Source of the DNA: Ruminococcaceae bacterium UBA2857
GTDB lineage: Bacteria > Bacillota > Clostridia > Oscillospirales > Acutalibacteraceae
Length of the DNA: 31,553 nt
Direction: 5' to 3'
Assembly (NCBI GenBank): GCA_002350705.1
Contig: DEFH01000059.1
Location: forward strand, 1-31,553
Made by a program: the position numbers and the translations under genes. This document shows positions 23,704 to 31,553 of this stretch, piece by piece; position 1 is the stretch's first letter; every line of letters starts with the position of its first letter. Below the pieces are notes generated by a model that was given only the letters and a program-made list of their open reading frames with translations, made no database searches and was not told the DNA's origin.

Positions 23704-23765
23704 TATTTTGTGCGGAGGAGCGGCAAAATATACCTGGTATAAAAATTTTTGGCGGGAGCAAAATG
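23704..23765. promoter_or_regulatory. Divergent sporulation-type promoters on a shared palindrome
   Basis: TATACCTGGTATA (23729-23741) supplies a GTATA element in both directions. On the minus strand it is followed after 18 bases by CAAAATA (23710-23704), close to the sigma-G pattern GnATR-18-CAtnnTA. On the plus strand CAAAATG (23759-23765) follows after 17 bases, a weaker match. Confidence 0.4.
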
Positions 23766-23794
23766 TATACAGACAGCATAGGAGGGAAAATTTC

Positions 23795-25327
23795 ATGTAC
23801 CAATTTGTCAGAGATTTGCAGGAGATTTATACACACTCACAGGGCGAGCCGTATCAGGCGAAACATACACCCCTGTCAAATTCACTGGAAGCGAATATCA
23901 ATTATCTGAAAGCATCTTTTTCGGAAAGTGCGGATTTGACGGTAAGGGAAATCCGCCTGTCAGGAATCAACGCAGCGGTGATTTCGATAGATAACATGAT
24001 TGATAAACAAGTGCTTGCAGAGGGAATCCTGACACCGCTGTTCGGATATGATTTCAGCGGAAACAGCGCAGAGCAGTGTTATCAGGCGATAAAATATCGG
24101 GTATTGTTTACAGCGGATATGGTGGAACTGACAAGCTATGAAGAGGTAGAAAAGCAGATTATGTCAGGGTTTGCCGTGATAGCGGTAGAGGGCTGTGTCA
24201 AAATGCTGGGAGCGGGCATACAGGGCTATGCGTCAAGAGGTGTTTCGGAGCCTGAATCGGATGTTGTTCAAAGGGGTTCCAAAGAGGGATTTGTGGAATC
24301 GGTGAGAGTGAATATGTCTATGCTGAGGAGAAAACTGAAGAATCCGAAACTGCATTTTGAAACGATGGTAATAGGAGAGATCAGCCGGACAGAAGTATGC
24401 CTGTGTTATTTAAAGGGGACAGCGTCTCAGGAAATCATAGATGAGCTGAAACGGAGATTAAAGAACGTGGACAGTAAAACGGTGCTGACATCGGGATATT
24501 TAGTGCCGTTTTTAGAGGAAAGGAATGAATTTTCGTTTTTCAGCGGAGTAGGAGTATCAGAGAGACCGGATACGGTATGCGGCAAGATTACGGAGGGAAG
24601 AATTGCAGTTTTAGTGGATGGAGTGCCGTCCGTGTTGATAGTGCCGTATTTGTTTGCGGAGTATTTTCAGACACTGGATGATTATTCAAATCGGGCGTAT
24701 TTTGCGACACTGACACGACTGCTGAAATACTGTGCATTTTTCATATCCATGCTGCTGCCGGGAGTGTATGTTTCGCTGGGGACATTCAATCCGGAGATGT
24801 TTCCGACACTGATGCTGAATAAAATCGCAGGTTCGATAGGAGCAACACCATTATCATTGATGTCAGAGACAATACTGATACAATTTGTGTATGAGATAAT
24901 GAGAGAAGCAGGTTTGCGGATGCCGCAGCCATTGGGGTATGCAGTGAGTATCGTGGGAGGATTGGTTGTGGGAGACACGGCGATTCATGCAGGATTGATA
25001 GGAGCTCCAACGTTGATGGTAGTGGCAATGACCTCTATCAGTTCGTATGTGATACCGAATCTGTATGCACCGTCAGCGGTATTGAGAGTCATATTTACAT
25101 TTGCGGGAGGACTGTTGGGGATATGGGGAGTAGCGGTGATGCTGTGTGTGGTGCTGGTGAATCTCTGTGGAAAGAATAGTTTCGGAGTACCGTATACAAC
25201 ACCTATCACGCCATTCAGTGCGGTAGCAATGAGAGATGTTGTCATACGGGCAGGGTGGAAGATACTTTCCAAGAAAACGGAAACGGTGCAGGAGCTTCCG
25301 GGAGCAAACGTGAAAGGAGATCGGTAA
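23795..25327 (+). CDS. Spore germination protein, GerA family (A subunit)
   Basis: GerA-family A subunits form the ion-channel part of nutrient germinant receptors in the spore inner membrane. The 510 residues contain the N-terminal cytoplasmic domain with EPESDVVQRGSKEGFVESVRVNMSMLRRKL, corresponding to the family signature EPxxExxxRGPREGFxES. The C-terminal membrane part includes YVSLGTFNPEMFPTLMLNKI, MREAGLRMPQPLGYAVSIVGGLVVGDTAI and GAPTLMVVAMTSISSYVIPN. The start at 23795 has GGAGGG eight bases upstream; an upstream in-frame ATG at 23708 lacks this. Its stop overlaps the ATG of the next gene, so the receptor genes form one coupled operon. Confidence 0.93.
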   Translation: MYQFVRDLQEIYTHSQGEPYQAKHTPLSNSLEANINYLKASFSESADLTVREIRLSGINAAVISIDNMIDKQVLAEGILTPLFGYDFSGNSAEQCYQAIKYRVLFTADMVELTSYEEVEKQIMSGFAVIAVEGCVKMLGAGIQGYASRGVSEPESDVVQRGSKEGFVESVRVNMSMLRRKLKNPKLHFETMVIGEISRTEVCLCYLKGTASQEIIDELKRRLKNVDSKTVLTSGYLVPFLEERNEFSFFSGVGVSERPDTVCGKITEGRIAVLVDGVPSVLIVPYLFAEYFQTLDDYSNRAYFATLTRLLKYCAFFISMLLPGVYVSLGTFNPEMFPTLMLNKIAGSIGATPLSLMSETILIQFVYEIMREAGLRMPQPLGYAVSIVGGLVVGDTAIHAGLIGAPTLMVVAMTSISSYVIPNLYAPSAVLRVIFTFAGGLLGIWGVAVMLCVVLVNLCGKNSFGVPYTTPITPFSAVAMRDVVIRAGWKILSKKTETVQELPGANVKGDR

Positions 25328-27420
25328 TGGCTGAAAGAAATGTTGTAACGGTAGGACAGATTTTCACATTGCTGCTGATAAGCCGCCTGTCTGTGACGGT
25401 AATTTATTCAGTGTTTGTAACGGGGATAGAATCGTTGTGGAGTCTGATAATACCGTTGTTGCTGAGTATGGCAGCATTGATGGGATTGTTGGTGCCTGTA
25501 AATCTGTTGTACGGAAAAGGGAGAAAGCAGTCCGTATGCGGGATAGCGGTTGAAAGATGGGGAACAGTGGGATTGATAATATCCCTGATGTATGGAATTT
25601 ATTTTTTAGGCTCGTGTATATATGCGGTAATGTCACTGCAATATTTTTTAGAGGTGCTGCTGCCGGAAGGAATTCCGGCAAAAGCGGTGCTGGCGGTGCT
25701 GGTGGGAGCGTGTATTTATGCGGCACTGAAAGGGATAGAGGCATTGTCGAGAATGTCGGCGATTGTATTGGGATTGATAGTGCTGTCAGGTGTGCTGTTG
25801 GTAATTTATTTAATGCCGGGCTTTTCGTCGGACAATCTGATACCATCGGAATATATGACAATGGGTTCGGTGACAGACGGGATTGTGCTGATTTTATCAA
25901 GAATGAACACAGCAGCGGCACTGAATGTATTGCTGCCGCTGTCAAAGGGGCGTGTATGGAAAAGCAGTTTGCTGTGGACAGCGGGATTGTTTTTGATAAT
26001 GATATTGATGATAGTGCTGTTTCGCGGAGCATTGGGAGATTATTCGGACACCAGAGAGCTGCCGGTTTATCAGTCGATAGAGGGAGCCGGGAGCCTGCAA
26101 AGACTGAATCCGTTTTTTATTTTTGTAAGTATGTGCAGTGTTTTTTGTAATGTGTCAGTGCTGTTGTTTTCGGTGTCGGAGAGTGTCAAAGCAGTGTTCC
26201 GGAATTCGTTTGGAAAGACAATTACCGTCATCAGCGGAGTAATACTGTTGGGTGTGGTATTGTGGCTGCCAAAGACAGAAATGATTTTTCATAAAGAAAT
26301 GTGGTGTATATTGGGAGTGCTGTTTACATTTGGAATACCGTTGGGAGTGTATGCGGCGGAAAGAGCACAAAGAAAGCATTCCCCAAAGGTTCGGAAAGTC
26401 ATCCGGACGGCAACAATGACAATTATATTGTCGGTAGTGATGTTAAGCGGCTGTAACAGTATGCAGCTGAATGAAAGGCTGATCGTGCAGGGGCTGGGGA
26501 TAGATAAAGAGAAAGACGGCTATGAGATGACGCTGATCGTGCTGGATACGGAGAACGAGGACAAAGAAAATGCCGTAAAGCTGATGTATACAGACGGAGC
26601 AACTGTCAGTGAGGCGTTGAGTACACTGGAAAATCAGAGAGGAAAAAAGCTGTTGTTAAGTCAGTGCCTGTTCATTATGATGGACAGGGAGACAGTGAAG
26701 AACTATGATAAAGCCCTGTCATATTTCGGGAATCTGAAAGAGATGCAGAAGACAGCAAATTTAATGTCCACGGATGGCAGTGCGAAAAAGACGATTTTTG
26801 AAGGGATAGAAAATCTGGGGTATCATTCGGAGAATATCAATGTATTGGCGGACAGTCGTGCAGTGGAGCAGACAGAGGTGCATTGTTCTCTGTCGGATTA
26901 TATATCTTGTCAGAAAAGCAAAGAAAGAGCGATGATATTTCCCAATGTGATTGTCAGGAAGGATATTCAGGCCCTGAGTGTCAGTGGAAGTAATGTTTCG
27001 GACGGGAACGGTAATATTTACAGTATGACGAAAGAGGAAACGATAGGGACGCTGTTGGTAAATCAGAAAGTGACAGATTTCACAGATACGGTTGCCATGC
27101 AGGGGAAAGAGTCAAGTTATCGAATAGAGGGAGTAAAATCCCGTGTGATTCCGAAGTGGAAAAACAGCTATCTGGATGTATCGTTTGAAATAGAAGTGAA
27201 TCTTGATAAAAAATACGGGCAGGAGATCACCCGTCTGATAGAGGAAAACATCAAAGAGAAGATAGATACAGCAATCGGTAAGACACTTTTTGAAAACGGG
27301 AGTGATATTTTTTCGCTGGAGAAGCACATCAAAAATGTATATCCCGAACGGTATCGTGAAACGGATATAAAGGAACTTTTGCAAAATGCCGTGACACATA
27401 CGAAAGTAACTTGTGTATAA
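25327..27420 (+). CDS. Fused spore germination protein GerB-GerC
   Basis: The first 355 or so residues are a GerB subunit, an amino-acid-permease-like protein with about ten membrane helices (VTVGQIFTLLLISRLSVTVI; LVGACIYAALKGIEALSRMS; GDYSDTRELPVYQSI). The frame continues without a stop into a second signal-peptide-like helix (residues 364-375, TIILSVVMLSG) and a lipobox LSGC with Cys376. The rest, about 322 residues, is the Ger(x)C lipoprotein: LIVQGLGIDKEKDGYEMTLIVLD, LSQCLFIMMDRETV, LLVNQKVTDFTDT, and a C-terminal helical region. GerB and GerC are normally separate proteins. Topology is consistent: cytoplasmic basic loop, helix, then outside. Signal peptidase II could cleave before Cys376. 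AAAGGAG precedes the ATG. Confidence 0.9.
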   Translation: MAERNVVTVGQIFTLLLISRLSVTVIYSVFVTGIESLWSLIIPLLLSMAALMGLLVPVNLLYGKGRKQSVCGIAVERWGTVGLIISLMYGIYFLGSCIYAVMSLQYFLEVLLPEGIPAKAVLAVLVGACIYAALKGIEALSRMSAIVLGLIVLSGVLLVIYLMPGFSSDNLIPSEYMTMGSVTDGIVLILSRMNTAAALNVLLPLSKGRVWKSSLLWTAGLFLIMILMIVLFRGALGDYSDTRELPVYQSIEGAGSLQRLNPFFIFVSMCSVFCNVSVLLFSVSESVKAVFRNSFGKTITVISGVILLGVVLWLPKTEMIFHKEMWCILGVLFTFGIPLGVYAAERAQRKHSPKVRKVIRTATMTIILSVVMLSGCNSMQLNERLIVQGLGIDKEKDGYEMTLIVLDTENEDKENAVKLMYTDGATVSEALSTLENQRGKKLLLSQCLFIMMDRETVKNYDKALSYFGNLKEMQKTANLMSTDGSAKKTIFEGIENLGYHSENINVLADSRAVEQTEVHCSLSDYISCQKSKERAMIFPNVIVRKDIQALSVSGSNVSDGNGNIYSMTKEETIGTLLVNQKVTDFTDTVAMQGKESSYRIEGVKSRVIPKWKNSYLDVSFEIEVNLDKKYGQEITRLIEENIKEKIDTAIGKTLFENGSDIFSLEKHIKNVYPERYRETDIKELLQNAVTHTKVTCV

Positions 27421-27422
27421 CA

Positions 27423-27468
27423 AAAAATATCTGCTGATATTTCAGAGGAAGTATCAGCAGATATTTTT
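27423..27468. terminator. Bidirectional terminator between gerB-gerC and lysC
   Basis: AAAAATATCTGCTGATA and TATCAGCAGATATTTTT form a 17-pair stem with a 12-base loop, with T-rich sequence on both outer sides. Confidence 0.9.
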
Positions 27469-27491
27469 ATTTTGTGTAAGGATGTCAGAAA

Positions 27492-27965
27492 TCAGTTGTC
27501 AAAGAATTTTGCATGGATAGCACTGACAGCGGCATCGGCATCTTTTTCGTCGATAAGGACAGAAACTTTGATTTCGCTGGTAGCGATCATGCGGATATTG
27601 ATCTGAGCGTCATAGAGAGCCTCGAACATTTTGGTAGCCACGCCTGCATGGGATTCCATACCGGCACCAACGATAGAGACTTTTGCAACTTTGTCATCAG
27701 CGAGGACAGATTTGCCGCCAACGACAGCGATGTAATCTTCCATAGCAGCGACAGCCTCGTTCATATTGTCCTTGGCAACCGTAAAGGAAATATCTTTTGT
27801 ACCGTCACGACCGATAGACTGAAGAATAATATCTACATTGATGCCCTTGGAAGAGAGCTTCGAGAACATTTTGAAAGCAAGACCGGGAACGTCAGGTACA
27901 CCTACGACTGAGATTCTTGCCACATTGGTATCCTTTGCAACACCGCTTATCAACATTTTTTCCAT
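27492..27965 (-). CDS. Aspartokinase beta subunit from an internal in-frame start
   Basis: Inside lysC, on the coding strand, AAGGAGG (27980-27974) sits eight bases before an in-frame ATG (27965), codon 246. Translation from here gives 157 residues, MEKMLISGVAKDT onward, which is exactly the two ACT domains. In Bacillus subtilis the lysC gene produces an alpha and a beta subunit from such an internal start, and the enzyme is an alpha2-beta2 tetramer. The same arrangement is inferred here from the ribosome-binding site and position; expression is not shown. Confidence 0.65.
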   Translation of the reverse strand: MEKMLISGVAKDTNVARISVVGVPDVPGLAFKMFSKLSSKGINVDIILQSIGRDGTKDISFTVAKDNMNEAVAAMEDYIAVVGGKSVLADDKVAKVSIVGAGMESHAGVATKMFEALYDAQINIRMIATSEIKVSVLIDEKDADAAVSAIHAKFFDN

Positions 27966-28700
27966 TTTAGCAGCCTCCTTAACGATAGTACCGGGTGCTC
28001 TTGTCAGACTGGAGAGCACCTCAAGCTCGATATTATATTTTTTAGCCATTTCAACGCTTCTGTTGTTGAGGACCTGAGCACCGAGAGTAGCCAGTTCCAG
28101 CATTTCATCATAAGAGATGGTTTTCAGTTTGGAAGCGTTTTTAACTTTGCGAGGATCAGCCGTATAGACACCCTCCACATCTGTATAGATCTGGCACAGA
28201 TCAGCATGCATAGCCGCAGCGATAGCAACGGCACTGGTATCGGAGCCGCCTCTGCCGAGAGTAGTGACATCTTCGTAACGGTTGAGACCTTGGAAACCGG
28301 CAACAACAACGATATTGTTTTTGTCAAGTTCCTTTTCGATTCTGTCGGTTTTGACTCTCTTGATTCTTGCCGAGGTGTAGGCAGAAGAGGTCTGGAAACC
28401 GGCCTGCCAGCCGAGCAGAGAAACAACAGGACAGCCGAGCTTTTCGATAGCCATAGCAAGCAGAGCAATAGAAATTTGTTCACCGGCAGCAAGGAGCATA
28501 TCCTTTTCACGCTTGGAAGCATTGGGATTAATTTCGTTAGCCTTGTCAATCAGATCGTCAGTGGTATCGCCCTGAGCAGAAACGACAACAACGACTTTGT
28601 TGCCGTTTTTGTAGGTATCGGTAACGATCCTTGCGACATTAAAGACTCTTTCAGCGTCAGCCACAGAGCTTCCGCCGAATTTTTGAACAATGAGACTCAT
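27492..28700 (-). CDS. lysC: Aspartokinase
   Basis: LysC phosphorylates aspartate, the first step toward lysine, methionine, threonine and diaminopimelate. The 402 residues match monofunctional Gram-positive enzymes. The kinase domain has KFGGSSVAD (residues 7-15), AGFQG and TLGRGGSDTSAVAIA. Two ACT domains follow for allosteric control (ISVVGVPDVPGLAFKMFSKL; VSIVGAGMESHAGVATKMFEAL). GGGGGAG lies five bases before the ATG. It is 30 bases downstream of hom on the same strand, so both are probably cotranscribed. A strong internal start at codon 246 suggests a separate beta subunit. Confidence 0.97.
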   Translation of the reverse strand: MSLIVQKFGGSSVADAERVFNVARIVTDTYKNGNKVVVVVSAQGDTTDDLIDKANEINPNASKREKDMLLAAGEQISIALLAMAIEKLGCPVVSLLGWQAGFQTSSAYTSARIKRVKTDRIEKELDKNNIVVVAGFQGLNRYEDVTTLGRGGSDTSAVAIAAAMHADLCQIYTDVEGVYTADPRKVKNASKLKTISYDEMLELATLGAQVLNNRSVEMAKKYNIELEVLSSLTRAPGTIVKEAAKMEKMLISGVAKDTNVARISVVGVPDVPGLAFKMFSKLSSKGINVDIILQSIGRDGTKDISFTVAKDNMNEAVAAMEDYIAVVGGKSVLADDKVAKVSIVGAGMESHAGVATKMFEALYDAQINIRMIATSEIKVSVLIDEKDADAAVSAIHAKFFDN

Positions 28701-28730
28701 TTTTTCTCCCCCAAATCAAAAAACTTTTTA

Positions 28731-29978
28731 TTACAAATCCGAAATACGGATTTTTGACAATACATGGATGCCGTCCTGCTCCAGAGCATTGACAGCATTT
28801 TCCTGTTCATAGACAAGCATATCGTCAGTGACGAAAGCGAACTCATTTTCAGGAGCATTGGTTCTCAGGATAGAGCGGGCATTTTTGAACAAGGCAGTCA
28901 CCTTTTCGGTAACAGCCTGTTTGCCGAGACTGCTTTCCAGACGGATGTAGACAGGATAAACGGTCTGACTGTAAGGCTTGACAATATCATCGCCGCCGTC
29001 AATCCAGTGGAGATATTTTCTTGCCTTGAGATGTTTCACACAGTCGATAATATCGGCAACGACCGCACTGGCAGTCGGAAGCTTTCCTGCTCCCTTGCCG
29101 TAGAAGACGACATCACCGGTAGCGTCACCTCTGACGAGGATACCGTTAAAGACATCATCTACATTAGCGAGCTGACTGTTTTTCTCAATGAACATAGGTT
29201 CAACGGTAATATCAAGCTGACCGTCATCAAGGCGTTTCACCTGACCAATCAGTTTGATAACGCCGCCCCAGGAAGAAGCATAAGCCACATCTTCAAGTGT
29301 CATGCCGGTGATACCGTTTGTGTGAACATACTGAGGATAGACGTGTTTGCCGTAGGCAAGAGAAGCGAGAATACAGATTTTACGGCAGGCATCATGCCCT
29401 TCCACGTCAGCGGCAGGATTTTTTTCGGCATAGCCGAGTTTCTGAGCCATTCCGAGAGCGTCATCGAAAGACATATTTTCACGGATCATTTTGGTAAGGA
29501 TAAAGTTGGTGGTACCGTTGAGGATACCGGCAATTTCAATCACTTCATTGGCGGCAAGACACTGGCTGATAGGGCGGATGATAGGGATACCGCCGCCGAC
29601 GCTTGCCTCAAAGAGATAGTTGACATTGTTTTGTCTTGCGATTTCAAGGAGTTCGGCACCCTTGGTAGCGACAAGCTCCTTGTTGGAAGTAACCACGCTT
29701 TTGCCTTTGAGGAGGCACTGTTTTGTGAATTCATAGGCAGGATGGACACCGCCCATCACTTCTGCAACGACTTTCACGTCATCATCATTGAGAATGTCAT
29801 CAAAGTTTTTTGTAAACCTGCTGACAAAAGGACTGTCAGGGAATTCTCTGATGTCAAGTATGTATTTAATATCAATTTGTTCTTTTGCTCGTTTGGCAAT
29901 ACTTTCGGAATGTTCGGAGAGGACTTCAACGACTCCGGAACCAACCACACCGTAACCCATTACTGCAACCTGTACCAT
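28731..29978 (-). CDS. hom: Homoserine dehydrogenase
   Basis: Hom reduces aspartate semialdehyde to homoserine for threonine and methionine. The 415 residues start with the NAD(P)-binding motif VMGYGVVGSGVVEVL and contain TSNKELVATKG, FEASVGGGIPIIRP, ILNGTTNFILTKM and the catalytic-region YAEKNPAADVEGHDACRKI. The last 70 or so residues lie where an ACT domain is usual, but the LxDxPGVLA pattern is replaced by LESSLGKQAVTEKV, so threonine feedback may be altered. AAAAGGAG lies about eleven bases before the ATG. The gene sits between the penicillin-binding protein gene and lysC on the same strand. Confidence 0.96.
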   Translation of the reverse strand: MVQVAVMGYGVVGSGVVEVLSEHSESIAKRAKEQIDIKYILDIREFPDSPFVSRFTKNFDDILNDDDVKVVAEVMGGVHPAYEFTKQCLLKGKSVVTSNKELVATKGAELLEIARQNNVNYLFEASVGGGIPIIRPISQCLAANEVIEIAGILNGTTNFILTKMIRENMSFDDALGMAQKLGYAEKNPAADVEGHDACRKICILASLAYGKHVYPQYVHTNGITGMTLEDVAYASSWGGVIKLIGQVKRLDDGQLDITVEPMFIEKNSQLANVDDVFNGILVRGDATGDVVFYGKGAGKLPTASAVVADIIDCVKHLKARKYLHWIDGGDDIVKPYSQTVYPVYIRLESSLGKQAVTEKVTALFKNARSILRTNAPENEFAFVTDDMLVYEQENAVNALEQDGIHVLSKIRISDL

Positions 29979-30008
29979 AAGACCAAAAACTCCTTTTCAT
30001 TTTCTGTT

Positions 30009-30037
30009 ATTATAAAATTATTCATCATCACCGTCAT
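30009..30037 (-). promoter_or_regulatory. Possible promoter of hom-lysC
   Basis: Read on the minus strand: ATGACG, 17 bases, TATAAT. The -35 part lies in the acidic tail codons of the upstream gene. The -10 is good and the -35 weak, so hom-lysC may be transcribed separately from the upstream gene. Confidence 0.4.
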
Positions 30038-31553
30038 CATCACCGCCGCCGTCATCATCATCGCTGTCACCGTCGTCGTAATCATCACTGTCGTCATCGT
30101 AGTCATCATAGCTGTAGTCATATTTTTTTGGTGTATAATACGGATCATAGCTTGTCCAGCCGGGCATATTGTCGCTGGTGTAGTAGCCGACACCCACAGC
30201 GGAACCTGCACGGGCATTTGTCAGCAGACCGCTGGATTTGATGAAGTTGTGTTGTTCGACATCACCGCCGAGTTCAAATTCCTTGTGTTCCTTGTCCTCA
30301 AGGAATTCGGCCATAATGTCACGCCAGAGATAGTGCACCTTGCTTTGTTCGCTGACAGCGATAGAGGAGTGAATATCATGACCGGTCCAGATACCTGCGA
30401 CAGTATAAGGAGAAGCCCCCATGAACCAGTTGTCGAAAGCGGCATCAGTGGTACCGGTTTTTCCGATAATATCCCAGCCGTTGATGATGGCACGATAACC
30501 GAGAGCCTCACCGCCGGAGTTAACGACATCATGAAGCAGTCTGTTCATGATCGTGGAAGTTTCGGTAGAAATCACACGTTCCTTGCCTCTGTCACGGTTG
30601 TCAAGGATAACATTGCCTTCATGGTCAGTGACATAGTAGAAAGTGTAAGGCTCATAGCAAAAGCCGCCGTTGCAGAAAATCTGATAGCCCGCTGTCATTT
30701 CTTCGATAGTAGTACCGCCATAGAAACCGCCGATAGAAAGACCTGCTTTGTTGTATCTGTCCTTTTCGGGATCAAGATGTTTAAAGTGCAGTTTTTCGGT
30801 AAGGAAGTCGTAGCTTGTTTCGAGTCCCATTTCATTGATAAGGGAGACGGCAGTCGCATTGGTGGAGAGGTTCAGAGCTCTTGTGACAGGAATATCGCCG
30901 TAATAGGAGCCGTACCAGTTTTCGGGACCTGCACGGTAAACACCGTCAACCATATCCCATTCATAGTCGGGACGGTCAGAGACGAGAGAAGTATAGTTGA
31001 TAAGTTTTTTGTCAAGAGCGATAACATAAGAGGAAAGCGGTTTGATAGTAGAGCCGGGCTGTAAGACAGACTGACTGCAAATATCCCAGAGGAGCCGTCC
31101 GTCATGTTCCTCACGGCCGCCGACAGTGGCACGGATACGTCCGTCGAAGTCCATCATAACATAGGCGACTTCCAAAGTCGGGTCATCGGGTGTAGACCAT
31201 TCATGGATATGCCTTTCAGCAATTTCCTGAGCTCTTGTGTCGATGGCACTGTAGATGCTCAGACCCTGACTGTATATCATATCCTCTGCTTCGGAAGCGG
31301 AGATATGGAACTCTTTTTGAAGAGCCTGTGTCACATCACGGAAAAGTCTGTCATCATACCAGCCCCAGCCCGTATCATCTTCATCATCGGAATCGACGAT
31401 ATAGCCGATAAATTTCATATTTTCGGATTCGGTTCTGGCCTCGATATATTCTTCCATATCGAGCATACCCTGATCGAACATTTCCCAAAGAACGACATTG
31501 CGTCGAGTTTTGTTGTTTTCGGGATAGGTAAGGGGATCAAAAGCGTAGGGATT
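30018..31553 (-). CDS. Class A penicillin-binding protein, C-terminal part (gene cut by window edge)
   Basis: The gene runs off the window: 24 more in-frame codons before the ATG at 31481 read YAFDPLTYPENNKTRRNVVL, the usual end of the glycosyltransferase domain of bifunctional penicillin-binding proteins. The visible 511 residues hold the transpeptidase domain that cross-links peptidoglycan outside the membrane. The active-site Ser is in QPGSTIKPLS (Ser codon 31050-31052), the SxN motif is STN in LNLSTNATAVSL, and the KTG motif is GKTGTTDAAFDNWFMG. After residue AGSAVGVGYYTSDNMPGW a tail of some 30 residues is almost only Asp, Gly, Ser and Tyr. The transglycosylase and membrane anchor lie beyond 31553. 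Confidence 0.93.
   Translation of the reverse strand, partial: NPYAFDPLTYPENNKTRRNVVLWEMFDQGMLDMEEYIEARTESENMKFIGYIVDSDDEDDTGWGWYDDRLFRDVTQALQKEFHISASEAEDMIYSQGLSIYSAIDTRAQEIAERHIHEWSTPDDPTLEVAYVMMDFDGRIRATVGGREEHDGRLLWDICSQSVLQPGSTIKPLSSYVIALDKKLINYTSLVSDRPDYEWDMVDGVYRAGPENWYGSYYGDIPVTRALNLSTNATAVSLINEMGLETSYDFLTEKLHFKHLDPEKDRYNKAGLSIGGFYGGTTIEEMTAGYQIFCNGGFCYEPYTFYYVTDHEGNVILDNRDRGKERVISTETSTIMNRLLHDVVNSGGEALGYRAIINGWDIIGKTGTTDAAFDNWFMGASPYTVAGIWTGHDIHSSIAVSEQSKVHYLWRDIMAEFLEDKEHKEFELGGDVEQHNFIKSSGLLTNARAGSAVGVGYYTSDNMPGWTSYDPYYTPKKYDYSYDDYDDDSDDYDDGDSDDDDGGGDDDGDDE
30021..30118. repeat. Low-complexity trinucleotide tract (Asp-rich tail)
   Basis: About 100 bases are made of imperfect ATC/GTC-type triplets and encode the polyacidic C-terminus of the penicillin-binding protein. 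Such tracts change length easily. Confidence 0.7.

Noticed and set aside
28701..28730. Lysine riboswitch or T-box before lysC or hom
   Set aside because: Only 30 bases separate hom from lysC and 39 separate the upstream gene from hom, too short for such leaders; no structure seen.
30021..30118. Short repeated triplets considered as a CRISPR array or other spaced repeat
   Set aside because: Units are three bases and in frame with an acidic protein tail, with no spacers.
28764..31064. 766-codon plus-strand open frame opposite hom and the penicillin-binding protein gene
   Set aside because: It is an antisense shadow: both genes on the minus strand carry full family motifs, and the plus frame has odd composition, with Asp-tract codons read as poly-Ile/Val. 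No ribosome-binding site or family match.
1..31553. tRNA, rRNA, insertion sequence, integrase or prophage genes
   Set aside because: None recognised on either strand; the accessory strip at the left shows decay but no transposase or terminal repeats.

Overview
The window comes from a low- to mid-GC Gram-positive anaerobe, most likely an endospore-forming clostridium of the Ruminococcus/Oscillospiraceae type. The pointers are a type III glutamine synthetase, a short (445-residue) glucose-6-phosphate isomerase, GerA-family spore germination genes next to DUF421/DUF4363 genes, and an exported protein ending in a dockerin-like module. Promoters are very regular (TTGACA-like, 17 bp, TATAAT-like), ribosome-binding sites are strong AGGAGG types, and species cannot be named from the sequence alone.

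Layout. 1-3870 is an accessory-looking strip: a decayed RelB/YoeB-type toxin-antitoxin pair, two tandemly duplicated genes for membrane-anchored proteins (each with its own copy of a terminator and promoter), a small XRE regulator reading through a hairpin, a stretch with gene debris, and an unknown minus-strand gene. 3876-9494 holds a second XRE regulator, a ComF-type phosphoribosyltransferase, RecD2 helicase, an MreB-like actin homologue and a DUF1015 protein. 9542-12295 (minus) is a large two-domain glycosyltransferase/TagF-like protein.

12296-18194 is metabolic: glnN behind an attenuator-like leader, pgi, a small P-loop protein, and hisH-hisF on the minus strand. 18318-22590 is a cassette of MacA-like adaptor, MacB/FtsX-like permease (no ATPase next to it), a DUF6873 protein and an exported beta-propeller-like/dockerin protein. 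22623-27420 is a spore block: DUF421 (YetF-like) and DUF4363 on the minus strand, divergent from gerA and a fused gerB-gerC gene. 27492-31553 (minus) carries lysC, hom and a class A penicillin-binding protein cut by the window edge.

Most convergent gene pairs share one hairpin that works as a terminator in both directions. The best candidates for a second look are the GerB-GerC fusion with an internal lipobox, the glnN leader, the internal aspartokinase start, the adaptor/permease/DUF6873/dockerin cassette, the two-domain transferase with altered catalytic motifs, and the frozen decay of the toxin-antitoxin pair.
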